From: UBA4782 sp034430215
GTDB taxonomy: Bacteria; Chloroflexota; Anaerolineae; Anaerolineales; Anaerolineaceae
DNA: 64,000 bases
Assembly (NCBI GenBank): GCA_034430215.1
Contig: DAOUFE010000019.1
Span: 186,001-250,000 of the forward strand
Reading direction: 5' to 3'
The position numbers were made by a program, and so were the translations under genes. The notes beneath the pieces were generated by a model that did not search any database, was not told the origin of the DNA, and saw only the letters and a list, made by a program, of their open reading frames with translations. Below are positions 36,771-44,859 of this stretch, one piece after another (position 1 is the stretch's first letter; each line of letters opens with the position of its first letter).

Positions 36771-37040
36771 TTATACTTTCGTTGCTGTTTCAAAGATATC
36801 AGCAATTTCTGACAAAACACGCTCTCGCTCATTAATATCATCTCCACGAACGGCAGTGGTTAGGCAGCTTTTAAGATGATTATTCAGGATCAATATATTG
36901 ACTTTGTTTAATGCAGCCTGAACCGCCTGGATCTGTTTAATGATATCAATGCAGTATTTTTCATCTTCAATCATTTTTACAATACCATGTACATGACCTT
37001 CTACGGTTTTCATGCGGATTAGTGCCTCTGAGTTATTCAT
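36771..37040 (-). CDS. csoR: CsoR family copper-sensing repressor
   Basis: 89 residues, all helical. The copper triad is Cys30, His55, Cys59 (KYCIDIIKQIQAVQAAL and ILNNHLKSC), with the same spacing as in CsoR of Mycobacterium. The N-terminal LIRMKTVEGHVHGIVKMIE is typical. Copper binding releases it from DNA. A palindromic operator and a good promoter lie upstream of this gene. Confidence 0.93.
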   Translation of the reverse strand: MNNSEALIRMKTVEGHVHGIVKMIEDEKYCIDIIKQIQAVQAALNKVNILILNNHLKSCLTTAVRGDDINERERVLSEIADIFETATKV

Positions 37041-37057
37041 CTTGCCTGTTTATCTCC

Positions 37058-37083
37058 TAACCCATCCCATAGGGGAGGGGATA
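37058..37083 (-). promoter_or_regulatory. Probable CsoR operator
   Basis: A 26-bp near-palindrome of the form TAnCCCnTCCCnTAnGGGAnGGGnTA, with G and C tracts as in known CsoR sites. It lies just downstream of the -10 box, over the expected transcription start. Confidence 0.75.
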
Positions 37084-37088
37084 AGATT

Positions 37089-37117
37089 ATTATAACAAAT
37101 AGGACAATATAAATCAA
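37089..37117 (-). promoter_or_regulatory. Promoter of the csoR-copZ-copA operon
   Basis: On the minus strand: TTGATT (37117-37112), 17 bases, TATAAT (37094-37089). The operator begins six bases downstream. Confidence 0.8.
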
Positions 37118-37247
37118 GAATAGGTTTGGAATATAGATGTATGCAGTCATTGAATTGTTGAGCTATCACCTGAAAGAAAAAATGATACCAAAATGAGATA
37201 AATTCCCTGTAAAATAAACTAGGAAGAACGTTTATTAAGAAAAGGCG

Positions 37248-37982
37248 ATGAATGTGGTAAAAAGATTGTCAGGGAAGACTGTGTTGATCACTGGTGCTGC
37301 TCGAAGGATTGGGAGAGCAATGGCATTTGCTGTGGCTGAAGAAGGAGCAAATGTAGTCATTCATTATGGAAAATCAAAAGAAGACGCGGAAGAAGTAGCA
37401 AATAGCATCATAGCGCTTGGAAATAAAGCCTGGGTGTTTGGATGCGACCTTGGTAATCTGCAGGAGGTTGAATTATTAATTGATACTATATTAAGGGAAA
37501 CACAACTCGATGCAATTATCAATAACGCTGCAATCTTTGAAGATATTAATATTCAAAAAACTGATTTACGCGCCTGGCAAACCCATATTGATATTATATT
37601 TTCATCTGCATTCTTATTATGTCGAGATTTTGCGAAGATTTATTCAGGCAATGAGGGCAGAATTGTGAATATCCTGGATTGGCGGGCACTAAAACCAGGG
37701 ATTGACCACTTTCCATATACGATGGCAAAAGCGGGTTTAGCCGCCATGACAAAATCATTGGCAATAACGTATGCTCCTCGCATTTCTGTAAATGGCATTG
37801 CACTGGGTGCAATTCTTCCAGCAAGGGACAATATCAATAATAGGAGTTTATTGAAAGATGTTCCGTTAAAGCGATGGGCATTGATTTCTGAAGTGACAGA
37901 GACATTGATCTTTCTTTTGAGTGGTTCTGGCTATATCACAGGAGAGATCATTCATGTTGATGGTGGAAGGCATATTAATTAA
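37248..37982 (+). CDS. Short-chain dehydrogenase, pteridine-reductase-like
   Basis: 244 residues of the classical SDR fold: VLITGAARRIGRAMA, NNAAIFED, the catalytic Tyr-Lys in FPYTMAKAGLAAMT and ITGEIIHVDGG at the end. The TGxxRRxG form of the NADP-binding loop occurs in pteridine reductases (PTR1, FolM) and differs from the usual TGxxxGxG. It sits 12 bases before folB and then folK, so a role in reducing dihydrofolate or dihydromonapterin is suggested by context (inference). It could instead be a FabG-like reductase. Confidence 0.82.
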   Translation: MNVVKRLSGKTVLITGAARRIGRAMAFAVAEEGANVVIHYGKSKEDAEEVANSIIALGNKAWVFGCDLGNLQEVELLIDTILRETQLDAIINNAAIFEDINIQKTDLRAWQTHIDIIFSSAFLLCRDFAKIYSGNEGRIVNILDWRALKPGIDHFPYTMAKAGLAAMTKSLAITYAPRISVNGIALGAILPARDNINNRSLLKDVPLKRWALISEVTETLIFLLSGSGYITGEIIHVDGGRHIN

Positions 37983-37994
37983 AGGAGTATGTTC

Positions 37995-38351
37995 ATGGAT
38001 CAAATCTTTATCAGAAATTTGAGGGCAAGGGGAGTTATTGGTGTAGGTGAACAAGAACGCCTTAATCCTCAAGATATTATTATCAATATTATTCTCTTTA
38101 CCGATATTTCGAAATGTGGCATAACAGACAAAATAAATGACACAGTCAACTATCGAACAGTAGCAAAAAAAGTATTGAAACATGCTGAAAATGCTGCAAG
38201 ATATACTGTGGAAGCACTGGCAGAAGACGTTGCGAAAATTTGTCTTGAACAATCCCATGTGGAAAGCGTACGGGTGAAGGTAGAAAAACCAGGTGCTGTA
38301 CGATTCACAGAAAGTGTAGGGGTAGAGATTGAACGCTTTAAAGAAAAATAG
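37995..38351 (+). CDS. folB: Dihydroneopterin aldolase FolB
   Basis: 118 residues: MDQIFIRNLRARGVIGVGEQERLNPQDIIINI at the N-terminus, then DTVNYRTVAKKVLKH and YTVEALAEDVAKICL with the catalytic Lys in VKVEKPGAV. It cleaves dihydroneopterin to hydroxymethyl-dihydropterin. The ATG at 37995 is chosen for its spacing from AAGGAG; an ATG at 37989 is too close. The end overlaps folK. Confidence 0.92.
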   Translation: MDQIFIRNLRARGVIGVGEQERLNPQDIIINIILFTDISKCGITDKINDTVNYRTVAKKVLKHAENAARYTVEALAEDVAKICLEQSHVESVRVKVEKPGAVRFTESVGVEIERFKEK

Positions 38352-38853
38352 TGAAAATAGTCAAAGTGGCATTGAAGTGTTTTTATTATTAGGTTCTAAT
38401 ATTCGACCGAAAGAGAACATTATTTTAGCGCTTAAAATGCTAAAAGAGAAAATGCGCATAGCCAATATTTCAAACATTTGGGAAACTAAAGCAAATAAAA
38501 TTGAAGACCCCAATTTTCTTAATTGTATTGTTAAGACAATCACTACTTTATCTATTGATGAAATAAAGAGAGAGATCATTCGACCTATCGAAGATAGTCT
38601 GTTGAGGGTGAGAACAGAAAATAAAAATGCTCCCAGAACAATTGATATTGACATTATCCTGTATGACAATCAAGAAATAGACTCAACTTTATGGACGCAA
38701 GTTTATATAGCGGTTCCTTTGGCAGAATTGATCCCAGATTATTCACATACTGAAACCAATGAAAAACTATCTGACGTGGCTGAAAAGATCAAAAAGGATA
38801 GTTGTATTTTGTTACATAAAGATGTTAAAGAAATAGAGTGCAGCTTATTTTAA
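38329..38853 (+). CDS. folK: HPPK, hydroxymethyldihydropterin pyrophosphokinase
   Basis: 174 residues: FLLLGSNIRPKENI, the signature NAPRTIDIDIILYDNQEI, and PLAELIPDY. It pyrophosphorylates the FolB product. The start is unclear: a TTG at 38329 overlaps folB by 23 bases and has AGGGG upstream; GTG codons further in are alternatives. The 3' end forms the left arm of the terminator. Together with folB and the SDR it makes a three-gene folate operon; folP and folE are not in the window. Confidence 0.88.
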   Translation: MNALKKNSENSQSGIEVFLLLGSNIRPKENIILALKMLKEKMRIANISNIWETKANKIEDPNFLNCIVKTITTLSIDEIKREIIRPIEDSLLRVRTENKNAPRTIDIDIILYDNQEIDSTLWTQVYIAVPLAELIPDYSHTETNEKLSDVAEKIKKDSCILLHKDVKEIECSLF

Positions 38854-38865
38854 ACTGCACTCTAT
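38833..38865 (+). terminator. Terminator at the end of folK
   Basis: ATAGAGTGCAG (38833-38843, inside folK) pairs with CTGCACTCTAT (38855-38865). It lies between folK and the convergent gcvPB. Confidence 0.7.
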
Positions 38866-38891
38866 ATAATATACCTTTAGTAACGGGTATT

Positions 38892-40355
38892 TTAATCGTT
38901 TTCTTGCATCCAACAGCAAAGTACAAGGTCTTTAGCGGCTTTTACTTCGTCCAATCTTCCAACAGGTGTGTTATGAGGTGCTGATGTAAGCAGCTCTGGA
39001 TCATTATGAGCTTCTTCAGCAATCTTCAGCATAACATCGCAAAAAGCATCCATCGTTTGCTTGCTTTCTGTCTCAGTTGGTTCAATCATTAATGCTTCAT
39101 GGACGATCAATGGGAAATAGTTGGTTGGTGGATGGAAATCGTAATCCATAAGTCGCTTTGCTATATCCAATGCGCGGACATCTGGTGCATCTTCCCATTT
39201 ACCTTCTGCGACAAATTCATGCATGCACACTCTATTGTATGGCACGTGATATGTGCTCTTTAGTTTCGACATGATGTAATTTGCATTAAGAACGGCATAT
39301 TCAGAAACTTTCCGCAATCCATCGGGTCCATGCATAGAGATATATGTATAGGCGCGAGCCATTACTCCAAAATGACCCCAGAATGCTTTGACGCGACCAA
39401 TGGATTGCTTTGGCATTTCGAAACCAAAGAGTGGTGGAACCTCTTCATTCCCTTCTTCAAGGATCGTTACGATAGGACCTGGCAGGAAATCGACCAGATG
39501 TTTACCAACTGCAACTGGACCAGAACCAGGACCTCCACCGCCATGAGGGGTGGAAAAGGTTTTATGCAGGTTGAAGTGCATCACATCGAAACCCAACATT
39601 CCTGGTTTGACAATTCCGAGTAGAGCATTCAAATTTGCTCCATCGCCATAAACAAGTCCACCCGCTTCATGAACGATACGCAACACTTCCATCACATTTT
39701 GGTCAAAAAGGCCTAATGTGTTAGGGTTTGTAAGCATGAGCCCAGCAAGATTTTCATCGCAAACGGCTTTTAAGGATTCAATATCAACATTGCCATTTGC
39801 ATCCGTTGCAACAGGAACAACTTCAAAACCGTTCATCGAAGAGGAAGCAGGATTTGTCCCATGAGCTGAATCGGGGATAATCATTCGATTCCGCTTAATA
39901 TCACCTCGAGAAATATGATACGCACGGATAATCGAAACGCCAACAAATTCACCATGAGCACCGGCGGCAGGCTGTAAACTAACCTGCTCAAAACCGCTGA
40001 TTTCTGCCAACCATAGCTGTAATTCGTACATCAATGCCAGGGCGCCCTGAACTGTCTCAATAGGTTGCAGCGGATGAATGTGAGCAAAACCAGGAAGCCT
40101 GGCTGCTTCTTCGTTGATCTTCGGGTTATATTTCATTGTGCACGAACCGAGAGGGTAAAAACCGCTGTCAATACTATAGTTTAGAGAAGAAAGACGGGTA
40201 AAGTGCCTTACTACATCACCTTCTGACAATTCAGGAAAAGGTAGATCCTTTCTGACAAATCCCTCTGGTAATTTCGCGAGTGGAACATCTGGCTCTGGAT
40301 AAGCTACTCCAGATCTGCCTTTGGAGGATAATTCATAAATGGTTGGTTCAGTCAT
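38892..40355 (-). CDS. gcvPB: Glycine dehydrogenase (decarboxylating) subunit 2
   Basis: 487 residues: GFYPLGSCTMKYNPKINEE, LQPAAGAHGEFVGVSIIRAYH, DSAHGTNPASS, and the PLP Lys in FNLHKTFSTPHGGGGPGSGPV. It is the PLP-carrying half of the split P-protein, which decarboxylates glycine and transfers the aminomethyl group to GcvH. Its start overlaps the end of gcvPA by eight bases, with GGAGGAGG as ribosome binding site. Confidence 0.95.
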   Translation of the reverse strand: MTEPTIYELSSKGRSGVAYPEPDVPLAKLPEGFVRKDLPFPELSEGDVVRHFTRLSSLNYSIDSGFYPLGSCTMKYNPKINEEAARLPGFAHIHPLQPIETVQGALALMYELQLWLAEISGFEQVSLQPAAGAHGEFVGVSIIRAYHISRGDIKRNRMIIPDSAHGTNPASSSMNGFEVVPVATDANGNVDIESLKAVCDENLAGLMLTNPNTLGLFDQNVMEVLRIVHEAGGLVYGDGANLNALLGIVKPGMLGFDVMHFNLHKTFSTPHGGGGPGSGPVAVGKHLVDFLPGPIVTILEEGNEEVPPLFGFEMPKQSIGRVKAFWGHFGVMARAYTYISMHGPDGLRKVSEYAVLNANYIMSKLKSTYHVPYNRVCMHEFVAEGKWEDAPDVRALDIAKRLMDYDFHPPTNYFPLIVHEALMIEPTETESKQTMDAFCDVMLKIAEEAHNDPELLTSAPHNTPVGRLDEVKAAKDLVLCCWMQEND

Positions 40356-41700
40356 TATTCACCTCCTCCAAAATCTCACAAAGCGCATCAATTTCATCTT
40401 TTGTATTCATTTCGGTTACTGCAATCAGCATGTGATGCCCCAGTTTTTCATAATCCTTAGAAAGGTTGTATCCACCCAGAATATTATGATCGAGCAGGTG
40501 ATGGTTGATTTCTTCTACATCAGATGGGCAGCTAACCACAAATTCGTTAAAGAAATTCTCGCCAGAGCAAACCGAATATCCTTTGATCTTGCTTATCTTC
40601 TCTGCTGCATAATGGGCTTTGTGATAGCACAATTCCGAAACCTGTTTGAAACCATTTTTACCCAGTAGCGACATATAAACGGTTGCTGCAAGTGCCATTA
40701 ATCCCTGATTGGAGCAAATATTTGAGGTTGCTTTCTCACGTCGGATGTGTTGTTCACGAGCTGTGAGAGTCAATACGTACCCTCTTTTCCCATCATGATC
40801 TACTGTTTCACCGACTAAACGGCCAGCTAACTTTCGGACATATTCATTTTTAGTTGCAAAGAAACCAAGGTAGGGTCCGCCAAAGGATAAGGGTAATCCT
40901 AATGGTTGTCCATCACCAACAACGATATCCGCATCAAAATCACCTGGAGCTTTGAGTAATCCAAGTGCCATTGGATTAGCAACAATTGCAAGCATGGCTC
41001 CATATTCATGAACAACTTTCGCCAATTCAGTGTAGTCATACACTCTACCGAAGAAATCGGGGTATTGGACGACCACCAAAGCAGTATTTGTATCTATTTG
41101 TGATAGTAGATACTTCCAATCTTCAAGGGGTTCGCGATCGCATTCATCCCCTGTAACACAAACATCGCAAATACCAGCCATATAGGTGCGTAGAGTATCA
41201 CGATATTGAGGATTAACTGCGCAGGAGACAAGGAACTTAGTCCTTTTACCGCGATATTGATGGTATGCAAGGACACCTGCTTCTGCTGTAGCTGTAGCTC
41301 CATCGTAATGCGATGCGTTGCTGACATCCATTCCTGTCAAATGAGAAATGAGTGTCTGATACTCGAAAATTGCTTGAAGCGTACCCTGTGAAATTTCAGG
41401 TTGGTAGGGTGTATAGGCGGTTAAAAATTCCCCGCGGCGGATGATTGCATCGACGGCAGCGGGGGTGTAATGATTATAGGCACCTGCACCTAAAAAGCAT
41501 ACCAATTCTCGGGTGGTTTCATTGGCTTCTGCGAGGTCTTGAAGGTTTGACAACGCTTCCATTTCAGATAGTGCTGGTGGAATGTGTATTGCGGGAAAGC
41601 GATAAGCTTCTGGTACATCAGTAAACAAATCTTCAATTGACTTAAAGCCAATTGAACCCAGCATTTCGCGGGTTTCTTGTTCTGAATGTGGAATGAACAT
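40348..41700 (-). CDS. gcvPA: Glycine dehydrogenase (decarboxylating) subunit 1
   Basis: 450 residues: YTPYQPEISQGTLQAIFEYQTLI, GMDVSNASHYDGATATAEA, VVQYPDFFGRVYDYTELA, GDGQPLGLPLSFGGPYLGFFA and REQHIRREKATSNICSNQGL. It is the partner of gcvPB. Its ATG overlaps the gcvH stop by one base (TAATG), so the three genes form one coupled operon. The aminomethyltransferase gcvT is not adjacent. Confidence 0.95.
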   Translation of the reverse strand: MFIPHSEQETREMLGSIGFKSIEDLFTDVPEAYRFPAIHIPPALSEMEALSNLQDLAEANETTRELVCFLGAGAYNHYTPAAVDAIIRRGEFLTAYTPYQPEISQGTLQAIFEYQTLISHLTGMDVSNASHYDGATATAEAGVLAYHQYRGKRTKFLVSCAVNPQYRDTLRTYMAGICDVCVTGDECDREPLEDWKYLLSQIDTNTALVVVQYPDFFGRVYDYTELAKVVHEYGAMLAIVANPMALGLLKAPGDFDADIVVGDGQPLGLPLSFGGPYLGFFATKNEYVRKLAGRLVGETVDHDGKRGYVLTLTAREQHIRREKATSNICSNQGLMALAATVYMSLLGKNGFKQVSELCYHKAHYAAEKISKIKGYSVCSGENFFNEFVVSCPSDVEEINHHLLDHNILGGYNLSKDYEKLGHHMLIAVTEMNTKDEIDALCEILEEVNND

Positions 41701-42092
41701 TAATGGCTCCGTTCAGCGCAGTACTTCTCATATCCCGCAGCATCCATTAGTGCTGCTACATCTGCAGGATCTGAAATTTTGATTTTAACCATCCAGGCAG
41801 TACCATACGGATCAGAATTTACATCACCGGTACTTTTGGTAAGCGCTTCGTTTACAGCAACAACTTCGCCATCTACTGATGAATTTATTTCTGCTGCTGC
41901 TTTGACAGATTCGATGGTTGTTATTGAGTCACCTTTAACGACTTTATCACCTGCAGAAACAGGATATTCGACATAGACTACGTCTGAAAGATGATCCTGG
42001 GCATAGTCGGTAATACCAATTGTGACTATATCACCTTCGAGCAACAGCCATTCATCATTTTCTGTGTACTTAAGGTTTGCGGGAATATTCAT
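41700..42092 (-). CDS. gcvH: Glycine cleavage system H protein
   Basis: 130 residues: LKYTENDEWLLLEGDIVTIGITDYAQDHLSDVVYVEYP, and the lipoyl Lys in ITTIESVKAAAEI; SDPYGTAWMVKIK follows. It shuttles the aminomethyl group. The ATG at 42092 follows ATGGAGG at good spacing; an in-frame ATG five codons upstream lies inside that site. The 86 bases upstream show no glycine riboswitch. Confidence 0.94.
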   Translation of the reverse strand: MNIPANLKYTENDEWLLLEGDIVTIGITDYAQDHLSDVVYVEYPVSAGDKVVKGDSITTIESVKAAAEINSSVDGEVVAVNEALTKSTGDVNSDPYGTAWMVKIKISDPADVAALMDAAGYEKYCAERSH

Positions 42093-42178
42093 TTGGGTTA
42101 CCTCCATGAAATTAGAAAAGCATATTTGTTACTATTAAAATTATACCAGATGGGCTTTAAAGAAATAATTTTCTGAAC

Positions 42179-42949
42179 CTAATTATCCATCTGATCTTGT
42201 AGATCCAAAATCTCTTGAGTTAAAGAGCGATATTGAACTGCAGCACGTGATTTTGGGGCATGTTGGATGATTGTTTTTCCGGAAACTGGGCATTCACGTA
42301 ATCGCGTATCAACTGCGATACATGTTTGAAATAATCCCGTTGAGAAATTCGTTTGAAGCTGTTGATAGAGAAGACGATGAATCTTATTTCGCTGATCGAA
42401 CATCGTGATCAATAACCTATAAGTAAGCCGGGCGTTGTTTGTAAGGCGTACTTTTCGGATCAATTCCATTAAATTTCGTAACGCATAAATCGAGAAAAAT
42501 TCTGCCTGTGTTGGAATCAACAATAAATTTGATGCTGTAATTGCATTGAGTGTCACTGAGCCAAGAAAAGGTGGACAATCGAAAATCACGAAATCATAGG
42601 GAATGTTATTTGACAATAAAATATTTTTTAACCGTATTTCGAAATTATTCAGATGCGACAATTCTTTTTCAATGAGCCCTACCTCTTGAGTAGCTGGAAT
42701 GATCGCAATTCCTGATGAGCTGGTTTGTTGAGCAACATCCGAAATACTCATATTTCGAAGAAGAGTATCAAAAACAGTTAAGTGAGATGTAGACGGATCC
42801 AAACCAAGAGAAAGAGTAGAATTTGCCTGGGCATCAAGGTCAAAAAGGAGGACCTTCTTACCCATTTCTGCCAGGCAAGCTGCAAGAGATACCGCACTTG
42901 TCGTCTTTGCTACTCCACCTTTTTCATTTGCTATGGCAATTTTGAACAA
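42179..42949 (-). CDS. ParA/Soj family ATPase
   Basis: 256 residues. The deviant Walker A is NEKGGVAKTTSAVSLAACLA (KGGVAKTT, with Ala where Gly is common), with signature Lys present; Walker A' is LLFDLDAQANSTLSLG and Walker B VIFDCPPFLG. Such ATPases segregate chromosomes or plasmids or position large complexes. No parB follows, so it is an orphan in this window. A C-terminal amphipathic helix closes the protein. It could act with a ParB elsewhere. Confidence 0.88.
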   Translation of the reverse strand: MFKIAIANEKGGVAKTTSAVSLAACLAEMGKKVLLFDLDAQANSTLSLGLDPSTSHLTVFDTLLRNMSISDVAQQTSSSGIAIIPATQEVGLIEKELSHLNNFEIRLKNILLSNNIPYDFVIFDCPPFLGSVTLNAITASNLLLIPTQAEFFSIYALRNLMELIRKVRLTNNARLTYRLLITMFDQRNKIHRLLYQQLQTNFSTGLFQTCIAVDTRLRECPVSGKTIIQHAPKSRAAVQYRSLTQEILDLQDQMDN

Positions 42950-43028
42950 GGTTCACCCCAAGAATGGCTTTTAAGACAGAAGAATAATTGTTTATAGAAG
43001 TAATTAAGTAGATAGAGGGGGCTACAAG

Positions 43029-43100
43029 AGCGGGTGATGGGATTCGAACCCACGAATAGTAGCTTGGGAAGCTACTGCCTTACCACTTGGCAACACCCGC
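43029..43100 (-). tRNA. tRNA-Gly (CCC)
   Basis: On the minus strand: acceptor GCGGGTG pairs with CACCCGC. The D arm is GCC/GGC, the anticodon stem GTAGC/GCTAC encloses TTCCCAA (anticodon CCC, reads GGG), and the T arm is GTGGG TTCGAAT CCCAT. The discriminator is T (U), as expected for Gly. The CCA end is not encoded. Confidence 0.95.
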
Positions 43101-43112
43101 AATAGTGAAAGC

Positions 43113-43141
43113 ATTATATGCTGTGAAAGAATGAGTGTCAA
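43113..43141 (-). promoter_or_regulatory. Consensus promoter for tRNA-Gly
   Basis: On the minus strand: TTGACA (43141-43136), 17 bases, TATAAT (43118-43113). The tRNA begins 12 bases past the -10 box. Confidence 0.88.
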
Positions 43142-43158
43142 GAAAATCAGCAACGGTT

Positions 43159-43851
43159 TTAATCAAGATAATCAAAATACGGGGAAGGTTCGATACTTAT
43201 GTGCTTGTAATAACCTCGATAAGAATGAGGTAATAATTTGGCAAGCTCTGCCATAAATTCATCTGTTAATAGTTGTCTGGTAAGCTTATCTGGATTACGA
43301 GGGTATTCTTTTAAAATAAATTTTTTTCCAACTTTAATGGTGAATTTTGTTCGCTGAAATCGAGAAATATTATCCCAAAATTTTTCTCCCCCATAATAAA
43401 CCAATGGCAAAAGTGGAACGTGCGCTTTTAAAGCCAGCAAAACTATACCTGGCATTCCTTGTTTTAATTTACCATCTTTGCTACGCGTACCTTCTGGCGC
43501 AACTACTAAGATATTTCCTTTTTCTATCGCCTCCAAAGATCGTTGAATTGCTTCTCTATCCAATGCACCTCGTTTTATGGGTATGCCATTCCAGGAATCA
43601 AAAAGAAATGCAAGTGCAGGATTCTTCCAGGTTTCTTCTTTGGCAATAACAGAAATCTGCCTGTTCTCGAGCCTCGATGCAACAACAGGAACTTCCAAAA
43701 AGTTTATGTGATTAACAAATACGATTAAGGGTCCTTGTTCGGGAATTTTGGAAAGGTCTTTCGCATCTACGTCACAAATCACTTCCGTAATATTACGTAA
43801 TGAGAAGTTTAGAATACGAGTAGAGAGCTTAAGGCTATTTTGAGTTTGCAT
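43159..43851 (-). CDS. 1-acylglycerol-3-phosphate acyltransferase family protein
   Basis: 230 residues of the PlsC family: FVNHINFLEVPVVAS (motif I), PIKRGALDREAIQRSLEAIEKG (motif II), LVVAPEGTRSKDGKLKQGMPGIVLLA (motif III) and VPLLPLVYYG (motif IV). Motif I is usually HxxxxD; here it is HINFLE, with Glu for Asp. It would acylate lysophosphatidate to phosphatidate. It overlaps the lipid kinase gene by 17 bases, consistent with a phospholipid pair. The start ATG at 43851 lies within the upstream gene. Confidence 0.85.
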   Translation of the reverse strand: MQTQNSLKLSTRILNFSLRNITEVICDVDAKDLSKIPEQGPLIVFVNHINFLEVPVVASRLENRQISVIAKEETWKNPALAFLFDSWNGIPIKRGALDREAIQRSLEAIEKGNILVVAPEGTRSKDGKLKQGMPGIVLLALKAHVPLLPLVYYGGEKFWDNISRFQRTKFTIKVGKKFILKEYPRNPDKLTRQLLTDEFMAELAKLLPHSYRGYYKHISIEPSPYFDYLD

Positions 43852-44767
43852 ATATTAGGTCGATCTGTTGAGGAATAACTTCCAGAACTAATTGGTCACC
43901 TTTCGTGCAAATAGTCTCACCATCAGCATGTGCAGGAATGGATCCTTTTATTGCAGTCACTTTTATTTTTTTGCTGCGGGAAAAAGTAACCGCAGGATGA
44001 GAACCCTGTGTTCCTCGTGTAAATTGAAGGACTAATTTTAGTGCTTGAAAACGAGATACTTTTTCAACGAGACATAGATCAAAATAGCCATCATCAGGTT
44101 TGCTTTCTGGCGTCATGAAAAAGCCACCCCCTAAACGGTAGCCATTCATAATTGATACCATCAGGTATCTGTTAGTTATTTTCTCGTTATCCAGTTCTAC
44201 TTGTAATTCTGGTGCATCAAAGTGGAAGATCATAGTTTTTAATGCTCCAGCAATGTATGAAGAAAAACCTTTGAGCTGTTTCATTCTTACAGATTCAAAT
44301 CCTACTACTGCGTCAAAACCAATACCAATGCCATTACCAAAATATCGACCTTCAGGGTATAGACCGCCAGAGACTTTCCCAATGTCAATTTTTCTGGTTT
44401 CACCCTTGATCAGAGCTTTGCATCCTTCCTCATAAGTGGAAGGAATTCCCATGCTGAAAGTAAAATCGTTTCCTCTGCCGACAGAAAGTGCACCCATCAC
44501 AGATTTATGTTGTATGCCTGCATCCCGAGCCATCATAAATCCATTGATGACCTCGTTCATTGTTCCATCACCACCCGCTGCTACGATATAGTCATATCCC
44601 TGAGAAATCGCTTCTTTGGCTAATTCTGCAGCGTGCCAGGGTGCATCAGTATGTACTAAATCAAAATCAACATGATGATCATGAAGAAAATTTTCAATCA
44701 GAGGAGAAACTTTAGCACCTGTTCCCCTTCCCGATGTTGGGTTGAGTATGATTTTATAGGAAGGCAT
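43835..44767 (-). CDS. Diacylglycerol/lipid kinase family protein
   Basis: 310 residues with the DAGK catalytic fold: ILNPTSGRG at the N-terminus, the nucleotide motif VAAGGDGTMNEVINGF, SVGRGNDFTFSMGIP and FGNGIGIGFDAVV. The C-terminus has PAHADGE. It belongs to the YegS/BmrU/DgkB group, which phosphorylates diacylglycerol or related lipids. It runs into the plsC-like gene, so both may recycle diacylglycerol to phospholipid. Confidence 0.88.
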   Translation of the reverse strand: MPSYKIILNPTSGRGTGAKVSPLIENFLHDHHVDFDLVHTDAPWHAAELAKEAISQGYDYIVAAGGDGTMNEVINGFMMARDAGIQHKSVMGALSVGRGNDFTFSMGIPSTYEEGCKALIKGETRKIDIGKVSGGLYPEGRYFGNGIGIGFDAVVGFESVRMKQLKGFSSYIAGALKTMIFHFDAPELQVELDNEKITNRYLMVSIMNGYRLGGGFFMTPESKPDDGYFDLCLVEKVSRFQALKLVLQFTRGTQGSHPAVTFSRSKKIKVTAIKGSIPAHADGETICTKGDQLVLEVIPQQIDLIYANSK

Positions 44768-44859
44768 ATTGATGGTACCCTTTTCTATATGAAATTTGTA
44801 TGAAATATTCTATCTTTTACTAAGCAATGGGTCAAGTCAAGTATGAATAAAACAAACAA

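Noticed and set aside
37118..37247. Tetrahydrofolate riboswitch before the folate genes
   Set aside because: No conserved core or pairing was recognised in the leader.
42093..42178. Glycine riboswitch upstream of gcvH
   Set aside because: The 86-base gap is AT-rich without the conserved tandem-aptamer elements.
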